DNA of 32,871 nt from Multiplicimicrobium sp043718225. GTDB lineage: Bacteria; Omnitrophota; Omnitrophia; Omnitrophales; Aquincolibacteriaceae. Positions 31,211 to 32,871 of this stretch are shown here, in pieces. Every line of letters begins with the position of its first letter. Within the stretch, counting starts at the first letter, position 1. A model generated the notes under the pieces. The model was not told where the DNA came from. It worked only from the letters and a program-made list of their open reading frames with translations, and made no database searches. The DNA is taken from NCBI GenBank assembly GCA_043718225.1, contig JAYSWD010000160.1, forward strand, positions 1-32,871, in the 5' to 3' direction. A program made the translations under genes and the position numbers.

Positions 31211-32086
31211 ATGACTACTTCCAATATAAAAAATATCGCTTTCTATCAGTTTTTCAAGCCGGCGTTTGATTTAAAACCGGCGCGTACCGTATTGCGCGAC
31301 CACATGCATCAACTCGGCATCAAAGGCACACTTTTGCTTTCACAAGAGGGCATCAACGGCTCTTTTGCGGGTTTTCCTGAAAAAGTGGACACTTTCGTGA
31401 ATTTTCTGCTCAAAATTATCGGCATTCCCGGCCCGGTCCTGAAGGTCAGCTATTCGGAAAAAATGCCCTTTACCCGCGCCCTGGTCAAAGTCAAGCCCGC
31501 GATCGTTGCGGAACCCGGTAAAACGCCTATCGACCTTCCAAAGGACTCCGCTCCACACCTTGCGCCCGAAGAACTTCACCGTTGGATCGCGGCAGGAAAA
31601 AAAATGGTATTGCTCGATACTCGTAATGATTATGAGTACCAGCTTGGAAAGTTCAAAGACGCACTGCACCTCGGAACAAGGCACTTTTCAGATTTTGAAA
31701 AAGACCTCGAAAAAACGCCGGAAAAATGGAAAGACGTTCCGGTTGTGACTTTCTGCACCGGCGGCATCCGCTGCGAAAAGGCCGCGCCGCTCATGCTTAA
31801 AAAAGGGTTTCGCGAGGTTTATCAATTGGACGGCGGAATTTTAAATTATTTTGAAAAAATGGGCCGCGGTTATTTTGAAGGCGGATGTTTCGTTTTTGAT
31901 CAGCGCGTTGCGCTCAATGAAAAATTAAAACCGACGGGAGACGCGATGTGCTTTAACTGCCAGGCCATTCTTTCCGCTGATGAACAAAAATCCCCGCATT
32001 ACCATGCGCCCAAACACTGCCCGCATTGCTACAAAGAAAAACCCAAAGAGCGCAATCACCGCAGCGACGCCATTCCAGAAATGTAA
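31211..32086 (+). CDS. trhO: tRNA uridine(34) hydroxylase, rhodanese family
   Basis: This 291-residue protein matches TrhO (YceA-like), which hydroxylates uridine 34 of some tRNAs with oxygen in the prechorismate-independent branch. The N-terminal ferredoxin-like part has GIKGTLLLSQEGINGSFAG (about 37-55). The rhodanese domain has LLDTRNDYEYQLGKF and the active-site loop FCTGGIRCEKA. A Cys-rich tail follows (CFNCQ...CPHCYKE) that may bind metal. Length is normal. The ATG at 31211 is divergent from the DUF4197 gene, with no obvious ribosome site. Copy C of the repeat element begins 40 bp after the stop. Confidence 0.93.
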   Translation: MTTSNIKNIAFYQFFKPAFDLKPARTVLRDHMHQLGIKGTLLLSQEGINGSFAGFPEKVDTFVNFLLKIIGIPGPVLKVSYSEKMPFTRALVKVKPAIVAEPGKTPIDLPKDSAPHLAPEELHRWIAAGKKMVLLDTRNDYEYQLGKFKDALHLGTRHFSDFEKDLEKTPEKWKDVPVVTFCTGGIRCEKAAPLMLKKGFREVYQLDGGILNYFEKMGRGYFEGGCFVFDQRVALNEKLKPTGDAMCFNCQAILSADEQKSPHYHAPKHCPHCYKEKPKERNHRSDAIPEM

Positions 32087-32126
32087 TGAACCATCTCAAC
32101 CCCTGGAGTTTTCCTTGGGGGCTTTT

Positions 32127-32354
32127 CGCGATTGACGTGGAATCGCGGAAAACCATATAACGGGAAACTACATAAAGATTCGAGGAAGATAGAACGAGAT
32201 GAGATGAAGAACCTTCGAATAAGCCGGCAGCTCAGCTAGTTTCTCCGCTTATTGCCCCCCACCCACTTTGCGCGAGGCTCAAATTAAAGCTCTTCGTATG
32301 CGAGTTACAAGCGAAGCTTTGGATGTCTGAGCAGACGAAGATTTTTAATTTGAG
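32127..32354 (+). ncRNA. Composite hairpin element, copy C (candidate structured RNA)
   Basis: Hairpin 1 is CGCGATT (32127-32133) with AATCGCG (32141-32147). ATATAA is at 32155. The closing stem CGGGAAACTA (32161-32170) pairs with TAGTTTCTCCG (32237-32247), one bulged T. The inner stem ATTCGAGG (32178-32185) pairs with CCTTCGAAT (32212-32220), again with one bulged T. The linker TTGCCCCCCACCCACTTTG is at 32252-32270. The last hairpin has 20-base arms (32278-32297/32335-32354, 17 paired) around the conserved ATGCGAGTT...TGTCTGAGCAGA loop and an inner AAGC-GAA-GCTT tip. It is in the convergent gap of trhO and the LacI-type gene. Confidence 0.6.
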
Positions 32355-32364
32355 TAACCGACAC

Positions 32365-32400
32365 AACTCCCGGAAATCAGTGCGCCGAATTCCGGGAGTT
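32365..32400. repeat. ACTCCCGG hairpin
   Basis: AACTCCCGGAA (32365-32375) pairs with TTCCGGGAGTT (32390-32400). The loop ATCAGTGCGCCGA is nearly the same as at 13301 and 13487. It lies about 10 bp after copy C. Confidence 0.8.
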
Positions 32401-32412
32401 TAGAAAGAAACT

Positions 32413-32439
32413 GGATTCCCGCTTGCGCGGGAATGACAG
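32413..32439. repeat. GATTCCCGC...GCGGGAATGACA palindrome
   Basis: A GGATTCCCGC stem with GCGGGAATGACA, centre TTGC. It is the last of the palindrome series in the gap before the LacI-type gene stop. Confidence 0.8.
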
Positions 32440-32469
32440 AAACTTCTTAATGATGCTAAGAAAAAGAAC

Positions 32470-32871
32470 CTAGCAGGACTTGCGGATGATCAATTCAGGG
32501 GAAACTACTCGGGTGATGGGCTCAAGCGAATGCGCTTCTATTTGCTGCATCAATATCCGCACCATTTCGCGTCCCATCAATTCGAGAGGCTGACCTACTG
32601 TTGTCAGAGACGGCTCGGTGTATTTCCCTTTGCGGATACCGTCATAGCCAATGACGGCAACCTGGTCGGGAACGCGTATCCAGTTTTCTTTCAGCGCGCG
32701 GATGGCGCCGATCGCGATATCATCATTAACGCAGATAATCGCGCGCGGCAGTTTTTCCGTCTGCTGAATCATATCGAGCATTTTCAAATAACCGTCTTCT
32801 TCAAAAAAGTAATCGCATTTGCGGTAATGATCGGGGTCGAAAGTAAGCTGGTACTGGCCCAAGAGCTCGCG
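32470..32871 (-). CDS. LacI-type transcriptional regulator, partial C-terminal part
   Basis: The last 133 residues of a LacI/PurR-type regulator are seen, and the frame is open to the right edge (the edge codons read RELLGQ). Typical ligand-domain features are present: PRAIICVNDDIAIGAIRALKENWIRVPDQVAVIGYDG and TEPSLTTVGQPLELMGREMVRILMQQI. The N-terminal helix-turn-helix and target sites lie outside the window. The sugar or other ligand cannot be named. It ends in a convergent gap filled by copy C and palindromes. Confidence 0.9.
   Translation of the reverse strand, partial: RELLGQYQLTFDPDHYRKCDYFFEEDGYLKMLDMIQQTEKLPRAIICVNDDIAIGAIRALKENWIRVPDQVAVIGYDGIRKGKYTEPSLTTVGQPLELMGREMVRILMQQIEAHSLEPITRVVSPELIIRKSC

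Overview
The window is a 32.9-kb piece of a Gram-negative bacterial chromosome of moderate GC content. The envelope content shows this: several lipobox lipoproteins, two AsmA-type proteins, an entericidin-like peptide, a DsbA-type lipoprotein and a secreted multi-PKD protein. The housekeeping genes (rsmE, dnaE, guaA, a GuaB3-type IMP dehydrogenase, trhO) do not fix the phylum. The short genes, the many palindromic intergenic repeats and the orphan envelope genes would suit an uncultured lineage such as Omnitrophota, but that is a guess.

Layout. 1-1.9 kb: partial rsmE, a cold-shock protein, an HU-type protein and a VOC protein, all on minus. 1.9-3.2 kb: a lipoprotein, an entericidin-like 39-mer and a Thivi_2564-like membrane peptide on minus. 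3.5-7.1 kb: a secreted Ser/Thr-rich protein (+), an alpha/beta hydrolase (-) and a membrane protein with helical repeats (+). 7.1-10.3 kb: a spermidine-synthase-like methyltransferase, then an operon joined by ATGA overlaps that encodes a fatty acid hydroxylase, a small membrane protein and an HTTM-DCC fusion. 10.4-13.0 kb: a frameshifted membrane gene and two toxin-antitoxin modules (XRE/Gp49-type and RHH/PemK-type). 13.6-20.0 kb: dnaE, guaA, guaB3. 20.2-24.8 kb: an AsmA/AsmA-like/SRPBCC/TIGR01777 operon. 25-29.4 kb: a PLDc_N peptide, a six-PKD protein with cysteines, and a lipoprotein with two DsbA-like domains. 30-32.9 kb: a small unknown protein, a DUF4197 protein, trhO and a partial LacI-type regulator.

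The most unusual signal is in the intergenic DNA. A composite element of about 230-260 bp occurs as three well conserved copies (near 11.2, 13.0 and 32.1 kb) and one diverged copy (29.74 kb). A solo copy of its last hairpin lies between guaB3 and guaA. The order is fixed: a 5' hairpin next to an ATATAA box, a multistem domain closed by GGGAAAC/GTTTCTCC with a bulged T, a conserved TTGCC-CCACCC-CTTTG linker, and a long hairpin carrying a conserved ATGCGAGTT/CTGTYTGAGCAGA internal loop. Stem sequences differ between copies while pairing is kept, which is covariation expected of a structured RNA or of a hairpin-type mobile repeat. I do not recognise it as a named family. Two other palindrome families (ACTCCCGG hairpins and GATTCCC...GGGAATGACA palindromes) follow it.

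Functional links are partly inferential. The DsbA-like lipoprotein lies upstream of the cysteine-containing PKD protein and could oxidise it. The AsmA operon and the HTTM/hydroxylase operon both point to envelope lipid metabolism. GuaB3 and GuaA would make GMP from IMP. A TAGGG...CCCTA palindrome lies about 80-90 bp upstream of several envelope or chromatin genes and may mark a shared regulon.
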